Part shown: positions 15,142 through 23,959 of the stretch, one piece after another
Position numbering within the stretch: the stretch's first letter is position 1
Layout: every line of letters begins with the position of its first letter
NCBI GenBank assembly: GCA_046331095.1
Contig: JAXLRM010000003.1
Span: 930,001 to 994,000 of the forward strand
Direction of reading: 5' to 3'
From: JAIBAC01 sp046331095
GTDB taxonomy: Bacteria; Actinomycetota; Acidimicrobiia; UBA2766
DNA length: 64,000 nucleotides
The notes under the pieces: generated by a model
Seen by the model: only the letters and a program-made list of their open reading frames with translations
Told to the model about the DNA's origin: nothing
The model's database searches: none
Made by a program: the position numbers and the translations under genes

Positions 15142-16023
15142 ATGAGCGGCTGGGGCGCCTGGGAGACGGTGACCGGCGACGGCTTCGACTTCGCCGAGAT
15201 CCGCTACGAGAAGAAGTACCACGAGGACCTCGGGGGCGGCATCGGCCGGGTCACGATCGACAAGGCCGACCAGTACAACTCGATGACGCTCGCGACCGTC
15301 GACGAGATGTTCCGCGCGTTCTACGACGCGTCCCACGACACGTCCCTGGGCGCGATCGTCGTCGCGGGTGCCGGGCGCAACTTCGGTGCCGGCGGCGACG
15401 TCGAGTGGGAGCAGTGGGGCCTGCGCGAGGCGTTCTACAACCGCTATCCCCACAACCGCCTGATCCGCCTGTCACGCAAGCCCGTGATCGCGATGGTCCA
15501 GGGGTACTGCCTCGGCGGGCACAACCACATGGCCTACATCTGCGACTTCACGATCGCGGCCGACGACGCCAAGTTCGGCCAGGCCGGCCCCAAGGTGTCG
15601 AGCCCCGCCGACGGCTTCTTCGTCCCGTACCTGACGAAGGTCGTCGGCGCCAAGAAGGCCCGCGAGATGTGGATGCTGTGCCGCCGCTACAGCGCCGAAC
15701 AAGCCCTCGAGATGGGCCTCGTGAACAAGGTCGTGGCCCGCGACGAGCTCGAGGCGGCCGTCGACGAGTGGTGCGAGGAGCTCCTCGCGGTCAGCCCGGG
15801 CTGTCTCGAGATCCTCAAGGCCGCCTTCGACCAGGAGATGGACGGCTACGCCGACCTCGGCGTGATCTCGAGCCAGTACTACCCCGACTGGTTCGACACG
15901 GCCGAGGGAAAAGAAGGCGGCACCGCCTTCGTCGAGAAGCGCCCCCCACGCTTCTGGGACATCCGCCGCCGCGAAGCCGAGGCGCGCCAACGCTTCGCCG
16001 ACGACTGGAAGAACGAACCCTGA
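15142..16023 (+). CDS. Crotonase-family enzyme, BadI/MenB-like
   Basis: A 293-aa enoyl-CoA hydratase/isomerase-fold protein. Oxyanion-hole segments are AGAGRNFGAGGDVEW and QGYCLGGHNHMAYICDF. The stretch FGQAGPKVSSPADG, then VGAKKAREMWMLCRRYSAEQA and MGLVNKVV, is the pattern of the MenB/BadI branch rather than ordinary FadB-type hydratases. BadI hydrolytically opens 2-ketocyclohexanecarboxyl-CoA, and MenB does the reverse Dieckmann-type ring closure. It lies 8 bp after the propeller gene as last gene of the operon, so the pathway may include a ring-opening step on a CoA thioester. Substrate unproven. A ~30-residue C-terminal extension is present. Confidence 0.82.
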   Translation: MSGWGAWETVTGDGFDFAEIRYEKKYHEDLGGGIGRVTIDKADQYNSMTLATVDEMFRAFYDASHDTSLGAIVVAGAGRNFGAGGDVEWEQWGLREAFYNRYPHNRLIRLSRKPVIAMVQGYCLGGHNHMAYICDFTIAADDAKFGQAGPKVSSPADGFFVPYLTKVVGAKKAREMWMLCRRYSAEQALEMGLVNKVVARDELEAAVDEWCEELLAVSPGCLEILKAAFDQEMDGYADLGVISSQYYPDWFDTAEGKEGGTAFVEKRPPRFWDIRRREAEARQRFADDWKNEP

Positions 16024-16024
16024 C

Positions 16025-16048
16025 GTCGCCCCGTGCTGCACGGGCGAC
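16025..16048 (+). terminator. Bulged hairpin after the crotonase gene
   Basis: GTCGCCCCGTG pairs with CACGGGCGAC around a CTG loop, with one bulged C, directly after the TGA. It is followed by a 14-bp direct repeat (GGCGACGACCTCCA at 16043-16056 and 16057-16070, then a partial third copy). It probably ends the rightward operon before the convergent two-component genes. Confidence 0.5.
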
Positions 16049-16124
16049 GACCTCCAGGCGACGACCTCCAGGCGACTTCACCCGCCGCGACGAGGTGACC
16101 GTCTTCAACGGCTGAGGGGACGGA

Positions 16125-16760
16125 TCAGGCGAGACGGATGATGCCCTGGTCGAGTGCGGCGGTGATCGCCGCGGTGCGGTTGTCGACGTCGAGCTTGTCG
16201 AAGCAGTGCACGAGGTGGGACTTCACGGTCGCCTCGCTCAGGTGGAGGCGGTGCGCGACCTCCTTGTTCGAGAGGCCCTCGGCGACGAGCTCGAGCACCT
16301 CGACCTCGCGCTTGCTGAGCGTGGTCCCGCCCCGGCGCCGCATCCGATCGACCAGACGCGAAGTCACAGCGGGTGCGAGCACGGTCTCGCCGCTCGCTGC
16401 GCTCACGATCGCGCCGGTCAGGTCGTCCAGTGGCGCGTCCTTCAGCAGGAAGCCCGCCGCGCCGGCGTCGAGCGCACGCACGATGTCGGCATCGGTGTCG
16501 AAGGTGGTGAGCACCACGACCTTGGGCGCCTCGGACATCGCCGTGATCCGTCGCGTCGCCTCGATGCCGTTCACGCCGGGCATCTGCAGGTCCATGAGCA
16601 CCACGTCGGGCGCGAGGTCGCCTGCGAGGCGGACGGCCTCGGCGCCGTCCTCGGCTTCGCCCACGACGCTGAACGTGGGCTCGGACTCCAACAGGGCACG
16701 TATGCCGCTGCGCACGATGGGGTGGTCGTCGACGACGAGGATCCGGTAGGCGCGCGTCAC
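16125..16760 (-). CDS. LuxR/NarL-family response regulator
   Basis: A 211-aa protein with a receiver domain (VVDDHPIVRSGIRALL, phospho-acceptor Asp in VVLMDLQMPG, then LTTFD and GFLLKDAP) and a C-terminal LuxR HTH (LSKREVEVLELVAEGLSNKEVA, ATVKSHL). The GTG start overlaps the kinase stop (GTGA), so kinase and regulator are co-translated. On phosphorylation it should bind DNA. The nearest target is the kinase/ABC-exporter intergenic region with its palindromes at 18018-18047. The inducing signal is unknown. Confidence 0.92.
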   Translation of the reverse strand: MTRAYRILVVDDHPIVRSGIRALLESEPTFSVVGEAEDGAEAVRLAGDLAPDVVLMDLQMPGVNGIEATRRITAMSEAPKVVVLTTFDTDADIVRALDAGAAGFLLKDAPLDDLTGAIVSAASGETVLAPAVTSRLVDRMRRRGGTTLSKREVEVLELVAEGLSNKEVAHRLHLSEATVKSHLVHCFDKLDVDNRTAAITAALDQGIIRLA

Positions 16761-17965
16761 GGTGACCCCGCTCCGATCGGACCGGTCGGCAGCGACGCGG
16801 CCACCGCGGTGCCGCTGCCCGGCGCCGACTCGACGACGAGGGTGCCGTCGATGTCGCCGAGCCGCTCCGCCATCGCGGTGAGACCGAAGCCGCCGCCGTT
16901 GCGAGCTCCAACAGGGTCGAAGCCGCTGCCGTCGTCGACGACGTCGAGGTTCACGACGTCGTCCTGGAACGTGACCGTGACGTCCACACGGGTCGCGCCC
17001 GAGTGCCGGCGCACGTTGCCGAGCGCGCCCTGCGCGACGCGGAACAGCGCGAGCTGGTGCTCGGCGCCGAGGGGCCGCGGTTCGCCGGCGACGGAGAAGC
17101 GGGCGTCGATACCGGTCTCCTCCTCGAAGCGGCGACAGGCGTCGGCGATCGCTGCGTCGAGAGGCGCGTCGTCGAGGGACGGCGAGGTCAGCGCCCGCAC
17201 GAAGCGGCGGGACTCCTCGAGGTTCTCGCGTGCCGTTCGCAGGGCCAGGTCGATGTGCCTGCGGGACCGGGACGGGTCGGCATCGAGCTGGGCGTCCGCC
17301 GCTTGGAGCAGCATCGCGATGCTCGACAGGCCCTGGGTGACGGTGTCGTGCACCTCGCGTGCGATGCGTTGGCGTTCGGCGAGCGTGGCGGCCTCGCGTT
17401 CGGTCGTGGCAAGGTGCTCGCGGGTGCGCTCGAGGTCCTCGATCAGCCGGCGGCGCTGATCGTTCTCGGCGGCGAGGGACTTGTAGCCCAACGCCATGAC
17501 GGCGGCGACCACGGCGCCGATGAGCGGCCCGAGGACCTGGCCGAGGTCGAAACTCCGTGCGTGGGCGACACCGGTGGCGATCGCTGCGGCGGCGAGCACG
17601 GTGACGACGGGGACGGCGACGCGCGGCGGCCAGTACTGGAAGCACCACAGGAACACCGGGAACGCGACCCAGACGAAATCCGGTGCGAGCGCCATCAGCA
17701 CCACCGTGAGCACGACGGTGCCGGCGAGCTCGACGCCGGGCGCGGGCCCCACGGTCCCCACGCGGCGGAGCACGAACCAGGCGATCCGCCAGCCCGCGAG
17801 CACGATCGCGGTGCCGACCACCACGACGTCGAGAGCAGTCGTGTGGTCCTGGGAGAGGAAGCGCAACATGCCGACGACCCACAGCGCCGCGAACACGAGC
17901 TCCCATGCGCCTGCGAAGAGGCGCACCGAGCGCGAGAGGACGGTCGGGGTGGCGGTTGGCGACAT
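16757..17965 (-). CDS. Sensor histidine kinase, NarL partner (HisKA_3)
   Basis: A 402-aa membrane kinase. About five or six hydrophobic segments fill residues 15-160 (for example ALDVVVVGTAIVLAGWRIAWF, and VAVPVVTVLAAAAIATGVA). The HisKA_3 dimerisation helix follows, with ERQRIAREVHDTVTQGLSS and the phospho-acceptor His, then a GHKL ATPase with DDGSGFDP and GGGFGLTAMAERL. There is no large extracellular domain, so it probably senses a membrane or envelope state. It is divergent from a MacB-like exporter, an arrangement typical of antibiotic or envelope-stress responses. A candidate -10 (TAGGTT) lies at 17978-17983. Confidence 0.92.
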   Translation of the reverse strand: MSPTATPTVLSRSVRLFAGAWELVFAALWVVGMLRFLSQDHTTALDVVVVGTAIVLAGWRIAWFVLRRVGTVGPAPGVELAGTVVLTVVLMALAPDFVWVAFPVFLWCFQYWPPRVAVPVVTVLAAAAIATGVAHARSFDLGQVLGPLIGAVVAAVMALGYKSLAAENDQRRRLIEDLERTREHLATTEREAATLAERQRIAREVHDTVTQGLSSIAMLLQAADAQLDADPSRSRRHIDLALRTARENLEESRRFVRALTSPSLDDAPLDAAIADACRRFEEETGIDARFSVAGEPRPLGAEHQLALFRVAQGALGNVRRHSGATRVDVTVTFQDDVVNLDVVDDGSGFDPVGARNGGGFGLTAMAERLGDIDGTLVVESAPGSGTAVAASLPTGPIGAGSP

Positions 17966-18017
17966 CGGCTCGTCCCGAACCTACAAGGGCCCGAGACGCC
18001 GGCGCGCCCAGGCCGGA

Positions 18018-18047
18018 TCAACCGTTCGGTTGACGCGGGAGTCAACC
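18018..18047. promoter_or_regulatory. Interlocked palindromes between kinase and exporter genes
   Basis: TCAACCG TT CGGTTGA (18018-18033) is a perfect palindrome, and its right half also pairs with a third half-site: GGTTGAC (18028-18034), a 6-nt spacer, GTCAACC (18041-18047). Three evenly placed half-sites in a divergent promoter region look like a binding site for the adjacent response regulator. Inference. Confidence 0.55.
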
Positions 18048-18150
18048 CCGGCGTCCCCCAGGACCCGACGGGTGGGCGATGCGATCTCTGCGCGAACAGG
18101 AGACGATGTGGGCCAGGCCGGGAGCGTCCCGGACCGGAAGGAGCTTCCCG

Positions 18151-19245
18151 ATGTTCGTCGCGATCCGCGACATCCGCTTCGCCAAGGGCCGCTTCGCCCT
18201 CATGATCGCCGTGGTCGCGCTCGTGACCGCCTTGATCGTGATCCTCACGGGCCTCACCGCCGGCCTCGGCGCCGACAACATCTCCGCGATCGCCGAACTG
18301 CCCGCCGACCACGTCGCCCTCGCCACGGGCGATGCCGAGGCCACGTTCGCGAACAGCACCGTGCACGCCGACCAGTGGCAGCGCTGGGCCGCGGTCGACG
18401 GCGTCAGGTCGGCATCGCCGCTGGGCATCACCCAGACCCGCGTCACCGCAGCCGGGGGGACGTCCAAGTCCGTCGCCCTCTTCGGCGTCGAGGCAGGCAC
18501 GCCGCTCGCACCTGCGGTGAGCACCGGCCGGAGCCTCGACGGCAAGCCCGGAGAGGTGGTCGTGTCGAGCGGGCTCGCCGCCGACCTCGGCATCGGCACC
18601 GGCGACCACATCACGCTCGCGGACGGCACGGTCGCCACCGTCGCAGGTGTCGGAGGTTCCGCCGCCTACGGCCACACGCCTGTCGCGTGGCTGCCCCTGG
18701 GCGAGTGGCAGCGGGTGGCCCCCGCCAACGGCGGCCGCGACACCGCGACCGCGATCGTGCTTGACACCTCGGGCAAGGTGGATCTCGCCGCAGCCGACGC
18801 CGCCATCGGCACCGAAACCCTGTCCCGCGGCGACGCCGCGACCACGATCGGCGGGTACGCCGCCGAGAACGGATCTCTCACGATGATCCGGGTGTTCCTC
18901 TTCGCGATCTCGGCTCTGGTCGTCGGCGCCTTCTTCACGGTCTGGACCGTCCAGCGCAAGCCGGAGATCGCCGTGCTCAAGGCACTCGGCGCCTCGACGC
19001 GTTACCTCCTGCGCGACGCCCTGTCCCAGGCCCTGATCGTGCTGGTCCTCGCCGGGATCGCCGGTGCGCTGCTCGGGACCGCCGTCGGCGCCCTCGCAGC
19101 CACCACCGTCCCGTTCGTGCTCGACGCACCCACCGTGGTCGTACCGGTGCTCGTCATGGTCGCCGTCGGGGTGGGCGGTGCCTCCCTGGCAGTGCGCCGC
19201 CTCACATCCATCGATCCCCTACTCGCGCTCGGAGCCGCCCGATGA
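18151..19245 (+). CDS. MacB/FtsX-type ABC transporter permease
   Basis: A 364-aa permease with one N-terminal membrane helix (FALMIAVVALVTALIVIL), an extracytoplasmic domain of about 210 residues, and three C-terminal helices (around VFLFAISALVVGAFFTVWTV, LIVLVLAGIAGALLGTAVGA, VVVPVLVMVAVGVGGASL), the FtsX/MacB topology. The ATG at 18151 has GGAAGGAG 8 nt upstream; the frame extends 24 codons further but without a ribosome site. The stop overlaps the ATPase start. Such pairs export peptides, lipids or drugs, or act mechanically on the envelope. The divergent two-component system is the likely regulator. Confidence 0.9.
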   Translation: MFVAIRDIRFAKGRFALMIAVVALVTALIVILTGLTAGLGADNISAIAELPADHVALATGDAEATFANSTVHADQWQRWAAVDGVRSASPLGITQTRVTAAGGTSKSVALFGVEAGTPLAPAVSTGRSLDGKPGEVVVSSGLAADLGIGTGDHITLADGTVATVAGVGGSAAYGHTPVAWLPLGEWQRVAPANGGRDTATAIVLDTSGKVDLAAADAAIGTETLSRGDAATTIGGYAAENGSLTMIRVFLFAISALVVGAFFTVWTVQRKPEIAVLKALGASTRYLLRDALSQALIVLVLAGIAGALLGTAVGALAATTVPFVLDAPTVVVPVLVMVAVGVGGASLAVRRLTSIDPLLALGAAR

Positions 19246-19976
19246 ACACACGACCCGTGAACACCTCGACGTTGAGCCTCGAGGACGTCACGCTCGTCTA
19301 CCCCGACGGGGACGGTGAGCTGACCGTGCTCGACGATGTCGACTTCCTAGTCGGACCAGGCGAGCTCGTCACCCTGGTCGGCCCGTCGGGGTCGGGCAAG
19401 TCGAGCCTGCTCGCAGTTGCCGGACTGCTGCTCGCCCCGACGCGGGGCACGGTCCGCATCGACGGCCACGACACCACGGACTGGAACGAGTCCCGGCGGG
19501 CCCGCGCGCGCCGCAGCCGGTTCGGGTTCGTGTTCCAGCAGTCGAACCTCGTGCCCTCGCTCACCGCCGTGGAGCAGCTCGAGCTCGTAACCCACATCAA
19601 CGGCGGACGCGCCGGCAGAGCCCGCGAACGGGCCCTGGAGCTGCTCGACGCGGTGGGCCTGACCACCAAGGCGGAGCGGCGCCCGCACCAGCTCTCCGGT
19701 GGCGAACGCCAGCGCGTCGGGATCGCACGCGCTCTCATGAACGACCCCGCGGTGCTGCTCGCCGACGAGCCGACGTCAGCGCTCGACCACGGCCGTGCCA
19801 CCGCGATCGTGGACCTCCTCGCCGACCTGACCCATCGCTTCGGCACGGCCACGATCATGGTCACCCACGACACCCGTCACCTCGACGTCTCCGACCGAGT
19901 CGTCACGATCGACACAGGACGGCTGTTCGAGCAGCCGGCACAACCGGCGCCCGTCGTCGAGGCGGTCGCGCTCTGA
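19242..19976 (+). CDS. ABC transporter ATP-binding protein, MacB/LolD type
   Basis: A 244-aa ATPase with Walker A GPSGSGKSSL, Q-loop FVFQQSNLVPSLTAVEQ, signature LSGGERQRVGIARAL, Walker B VLLADEPTSALD and the H-loop MVTHDTRH. The ATG overlaps the permease stop by ATGA. It powers the permease encoded just upstream. It ends 33 bp before the convergent livF gene, and no strong hairpin was found in between. Confidence 0.94.
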   Translation: MNTRPVNTSTLSLEDVTLVYPDGDGELTVLDDVDFLVGPGELVTLVGPSGSGKSSLLAVAGLLLAPTRGTVRIDGHDTTDWNESRRARARRSRFGFVFQQSNLVPSLTAVEQLELVTHINGGRAGRARERALELLDAVGLTTKAERRPHQLSGGERQRVGIARALMNDPAVLLADEPTSALDHGRATAIVDLLADLTHRFGTATIMVTHDTRHLDVSDRVVTIDTGRLFEQPAQPAPVVEAVAL

Positions 19977-20009
19977 CGAGAACGAGACGGTGAAGACCGG
20001 TACCCCGGT

Positions 20010-20912
20010 TCAGAGGCCGGGGATGAGCTGCTCGACGAGGTCGCCGAGGTCCGCGGTCAGGCCGTCGTAGACGACGCGGCCCTTCTGCAGGAGTACGACG
20101 CGATCGGCGAGCTCGAGCGCCTTGTGCACGTGCTGTTCGATGACCACGAGCGTGCAGCCCTGGGCACGGATCGTCTCGAGCGTCTCGAAGACCTCGTCGA
20201 CGATGATGGGCGCGAGCCCGAGTGAGAGCTCGTCGACGATGAGGAGCCGGGGCAGGTCGGCGAGCACCCGGGCGAGCGAGAGCATGCGCTGCTCGCCGCC
20301 CGAGAGCGTCCCCGCGACCTGCGTGCGGCGCTCCTTGAGGCGCGGGAACCAGTAGAACGCGCGGTCGAGGGCAGCGGGGGCGCCGGTCTTGCCCAGCGAC
20401 GAGCGGAACTCGAGCAGCAGGTTCTCCTCGACCGTCAGCGACGCGAACACGGACCTGCCTTCGGGCGCGTGCGCGATCCCGAGGCGGCGCAGCTCGTGGG
20501 CGGCCATCCCGGTGATGTCCTGGTGGCCCAGGTAGACCGCACCCGACGTCGGCTTGACGAGCCCGGACGCGACACGTGCGATCGTCGTCTTGCCGGCACC
20601 GTTGGGGCCCAGGATCGCCACCGCAGTGCCCGCCGGAACGGCGAAGCTGACGTCGAAGAGGGCACGGAAGGGTCCGTAGCCGGCGCTGACGTGCTCGAGG
20701 GTGAGCAGCGCGGGGACCTCGGCAACGGGTGCCGCGATCTCCGCGGTCTGCGCGGCGACGTAGCCCTGTGGTGGCTGAGACACCTCCGGCTGTGGAACCG
20801 CCGCGGGCGCGTGGTAGTCGCCACCACCGGGCCATGCCGGCCCGGGCTGGGCCGGGTCGAGGCCGGGGATCTGTGGCGCGGCGCCGGGAAAGGGAGGCAG
20901 CGGCTGGGTCAT
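20010..20912 (-). CDS. livF: Branched-chain amino acid-type ABC transporter ATPase, LivF-like
   Basis: A 300-aa ATPase with Walker A GPNGAGKTTIA, signature LSGGEQRMLSLARVLAD, Walker B LLIVDELSLGLAP and HVHKALELADR, as in LivF. It carries an unusual N-terminal extension of about 70 residues rich in Pro, Ala and Gly before the ATPase begins at LLTLEHVSAGYGPF. The ATG overlaps the livG stop. It should hydrolyse ATP for uptake through the fused LivH-LivM permease. The real substrate may be an amino acid, amide, urea or another small acid; the binding protein that would decide is not in this window. Confidence 0.88.
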   Translation of the reverse strand: MTQPLPPFPGAAPQIPGLDPAQPGPAWPGGGDYHAPAAVPQPEVSQPPQGYVAAQTAEIAAPVAEVPALLTLEHVSAGYGPFRALFDVSFAVPAGTAVAILGPNGAGKTTIARVASGLVKPTSGAVYLGHQDITGMAAHELRRLGIAHAPEGRSVFASLTVEENLLLEFRSSLGKTGAPAALDRAFYWFPRLKERRTQVAGTLSGGEQRMLSLARVLADLPRLLIVDELSLGLAPIIVDEVFETLETIRAQGCTLVVIEQHVHKALELADRVVLLQKGRVVYDGLTADLGDLVEQLIPGL

Positions 20913-21667
20913 GCGACGTCCCCGACGTACGCGCGGCGCACCACCGGGTGGGCGAGCACCTGCGCGGTCGGCCCAGTGGCGAGAAGCTCACCGAACTCGA
21001 GCACGTAGAGGCGTGTGGTGACGAGCGACACCATCTCGAGGTCGTGCTCGACGAGGAGGATCGCCGTGCCCCGCTCGGCCTGAACCGCCTGGAGCACCCG
21101 CGCCATCTCCATCGTCTCGACGCGGTCGAGTCCCGACGACGGCTCGTCCAGCATCAGCAGCTTGGGTTCTGTCAGGAGAGCGCGGCCGAGCTCGACGAGG
21201 CGTGCGTGACCGAGGCTGAGCGAGTCGACCGGGACGTCGAGCAGGGGGGTGAGGCCCAGCAGCTCACCCACGGCCTCGGCACGGGCGTCCTCGCGTTTGG
21301 TCGGCAACCCCTGGCCGAGCAGGTCCCCGAGGAGCCCGCCCTTCTTGCGTCGTGAGCGGTCGGCAACGAGGAAGTGGTCGCGCACCGACATCCCCGCGAA
21401 GAGCTCGAGACGCTGGAACGTCCGGCCGAGGCCGAGACGTGCGCGTTTGTGCATCGGCATCCGCGAGAGCTCGCGGCCGCGGAAGAAGACCCTGCCGCGG
21501 TCGGTCCGCAGGATCCCGAGGAGGCAGTTGAACAGTGTCGTCTTGCCGGCGCCGTTGGGACCGACGAGGCCGACGAACTCGCCCGGCTCCACTTGCAGGT
21601 CGACGCCCACGAGAGCGGAGATACCGCCGAAGTGCTTGGAGATCGACTCCGCCGCGAGGAGGGGCAT
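20909..21667 (-). CDS. livG: Branched-chain amino acid-type ABC transporter ATPase, LivG-like
   Basis: A 252-aa ATPase with Walker A GPNGAGKTTLFN, the LivG-style segment GLGRTFQRLELFAGMSV, signature LSLGHARLVELGRALL and Walker B LLMLDEPSSGLD. The signature reads LSLGH where LSGGQ-like sequence is usual, as in other LivG proteins. Start ATG at 21667 overlaps the permease stop by one base (TGATG), so livHM, livG and livF form one tightly coupled operon in that order. Confidence 0.88.
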   Translation of the reverse strand: MPLLAAESISKHFGGISALVGVDLQVEPGEFVGLVGPNGAGKTTLFNCLLGILRTDRGRVFFRGRELSRMPMHKRARLGLGRTFQRLELFAGMSVRDHFLVADRSRRKKGGLLGDLLGQGLPTKREDARAEAVGELLGLTPLLDVPVDSLSLGHARLVELGRALLTEPKLLMLDEPSSGLDRVETMEMARVLQAVQAERGTAILLVEHDLEMVSLVTTRLYVLEFGELLATGPTAQVLAHPVVRRAYVGDVA

Positions 21668-23811
21668 CAGCTCGCCCCCTCGTACGCAGGAGGCTGCAGG
21701 GGCGGGTGCGGTGGCCCGTAACCCGACTGGGCATAGCGGTAGGACCCTCCGACAGTGGCGCCTTCGCCGGCTCCGGCACCCTCGTCCGCAGGCTGCGGAT
21801 AGGGGTGGGCCGGTGCACCGTTGCCGGCCACGGCCGGCTCGGGCGCCACCGTGGTCAGGTCGATCGTTACGATGCGGCGCACTTCCTCGGTCGTGCGCTC
21901 GGGTCGGCCGAAGCGGCGCGAGTACCAGGCCGAGACTGCGTCGACGATGCCCTCGGGGTGACGCACGAAGACGAAGGCCCCGAGACCGAACACGACTCCT
22001 TGCCAGATCTCGGGGTTGGGGACCCCGGCGGCCTTGAGCAACTCGGGGAACAGGACGAGCACGAACCCGCCGGCGAGAGCGCCCTTGACGGTGCGGGCCC
22101 CGAGCACGATCACGACGAGGGCCCACAGGAGCGAGTTGCCGACCCCGAAGTCACCGGCGCTGGTGCGCTGCTGCCAGCTCGACATGAGGACCCCGCCGAC
22201 ACCGGCGATGAGCGCCGAGAGCGCGAAGGCCACGACCTTGGCCCGCGACGCGTTGATGCCGATGGACGCGGCGCCGGTCTCGGAGCCACGGATCGCGTCG
22301 AGGAAGCGGCCGGTGGTCCCGCGCCGTACGAGCCAGACGACGAAAGCGGTCGCCGCGAACGCGGCGACGCACAACAAGAAGAACGCGCGGTCGTCGCTGA
22401 AGTCGACGAGACCCGCCCAGTAAGGCCGCGGCACCTCCAGTCCCGACGGGCCCCCGCCGACCTGTTCGAGCGGGAACACGATCTGGTCGACCATGAGCGT
22501 GAACGCGAGCGTCGCGAGGGTCAGGTAGATGCCCCGCAGCCCGAGGGTCGGCAACGAGATGAGGACCCCGACAGCCAGCCCGATGAGACCGCCGGCGACG
22601 AGGCCGACGAGGATCGGCACGTTGAAGTGGTTGGCGAGCTGCGCGGCGCCGTAGGCGCCGGCGCCGGCGAAAGCCGCCTGACAGAGAGAGATCTGGCCTG
22701 CCATGCCCGTGAGCACTGTGAAGGACAGGAAGATCGTCGACAGCACTATCGCACCGGTGATGCGGTACATCCAGATGCCCGGTAGCAGCAGGCACAGCGC
22801 CACGATCACGACGCAGGCCAGCGTCATTGGCAGGACCTTGGAGCTGTCGGTCGCCGCGCGCACGTGGCCTGCGATCGACGACGACGGTGGATCGACACCT
22901 GCGAGCGGGTCCGACACCTCGCGTCGATCACGCAACCCCGGCCAGAAGAGCAAGAGCAGGAACAGGATCACGAACGGCAGCGAAGGTCGCAGGCCCTGAG
23001 CGAGCACCGAGTCGAGCGGCAGCACGCGCGACAGGAGCTGCTGCAGGAAGCCGAGGGCGAGGCCGCCCACGAGCGTGAGTGGGAGCGAGGTGAGACGCCC
23101 GAACACCGCTGCTGCAATCGCGGCCACCAACAGGACCGTGTAGTTGTTCGGCGCGACCGAGCCGAACAACGGAGCGAGGAGCACGCCCGCAAGAGCCGCG
23201 ATCGTGCCCGAGAGCATCCACGACAGCATCGACACGCGGTCGGCGTTGATCCCGGCGAGCTGCACCATGCGGGGGGACTCGACCACGGCACGCATCTGCA
23301 ACCCGAGGTTCGTGTACTTGAACAAGGCGACGAGCCCGCCGACCACCAAGAGGGTGAAGAAGATCGCGGAGAGCTGGTCGGCGGGGATCGAGACAGGCCC
23401 CCACGCGTAGACCTTGCCTTGTTCGAGGACGACTGCGGGGGGATTGCCACGCAGGCCGCGGCCGAACCACAGCGCCTGGACCACCGACGGCAACAGGATG
23501 AGGACGCCGAGGGCAACGACGAGGCGGACCGCCTCGGGCACGTTGCGGAGGCGGCGGAACAGCGCGACGTAGAGACCGAGTCCGAGGAGCGGGCCGACGA
23601 CGAGGACCGACAGCACGAACGAGATGATCAGGGGTAGACCGACGCTTGTCCGCAACGAGTACATCACCGCGGCGGCCGTGAACGCCTGGGCCCCGAGCGC
23701 GAGGTTGAAGACCGCGGACGTCTTGTAGGTGAGAACCACGCCCGTCGCGACGAGGGCGTAGACGCACCCGAGCGCCAACCCCCCGATCATGAGGCCGAAC
23801 ACGTCGTTCAC
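21667..23811 (-). CDS. Fused LivH-LivM-type ABC permease
   Basis: A 714-aa protein combining two permeases normally encoded separately. Residues about 1-300 are LivH-like (GLALGCVYALVATGVVLTY, NLALGAQAF, QLAGINADRVSMLSWMLSG). Residues about 330-640 are LivM-like (TGMAGQISLCQAAFAGAGAYGAA, LRGIYLTLATLAF, GINASRAKVVAFALSA). The last ~75 residues are a Pro/Gly/Tyr-rich tail. Both halves are complete by eye. It forms the membrane channel for the LivG/LivF ATPases. A periplasmic-type binding protein is absent nearby, so specificity is unresolved. Confidence 0.88.
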   Translation of the reverse strand: MNDVFGLMIGGLALGCVYALVATGVVLTYKTSAVFNLALGAQAFTAAAVMYSLRTSVGLPLIISFVLSVLVVGPLLGLGLYVALFRRLRNVPEAVRLVVALGVLILLPSVVQALWFGRGLRGNPPAVVLEQGKVYAWGPVSIPADQLSAIFFTLLVVGGLVALFKYTNLGLQMRAVVESPRMVQLAGINADRVSMLSWMLSGTIAALAGVLLAPLFGSVAPNNYTVLLVAAIAAAVFGRLTSLPLTLVGGLALGFLQQLLSRVLPLDSVLAQGLRPSLPFVILFLLLLFWPGLRDRREVSDPLAGVDPPSSSIAGHVRAATDSSKVLPMTLACVVIVALCLLLPGIWMYRITGAIVLSTIFLSFTVLTGMAGQISLCQAAFAGAGAYGAAQLANHFNVPILVGLVAGGLIGLAVGVLISLPTLGLRGIYLTLATLAFTLMVDQIVFPLEQVGGGPSGLEVPRPYWAGLVDFSDDRAFFLLCVAAFAATAFVVWLVRRGTTGRFLDAIRGSETGAASIGINASRAKVVAFALSALIAGVGGVLMSSWQQRTSAGDFGVGNSLLWALVVIVLGARTVKGALAGGFVLVLFPELLKAAGVPNPEIWQGVVFGLGAFVFVRHPEGIVDAVSAWYSRRFGRPERTTEEVRRIVTIDLTTVAPEPAVAGNGAPAHPYPQPADEGAGAGEGATVGGSYRYAQSGYGPPHPPLQPPAYEGAS

Positions 23812-23959
23812 TGCTCGATGTCCCCCGTGCCCACCCGGTCGCCGGGGTCGGTACCCCCGGACTCGTGGAGCCTATCGGATCCGTGCCCCCGTGCCCCTGT
23901 CGCCACAAGGAGTGGTTTCGCCGCGACGAGGCATCCCCCCTGCCCTCACATCTCCGAGG
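23812..23959. other. Intergenic, no gene seen
   Basis: 148 bp between the fused permease and the epimerase, both on the minus strand. It presumably holds the livHM promoter. I see no convincing -10/-35 pair, hairpin or small ORF in it. Confidence 0.4.
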
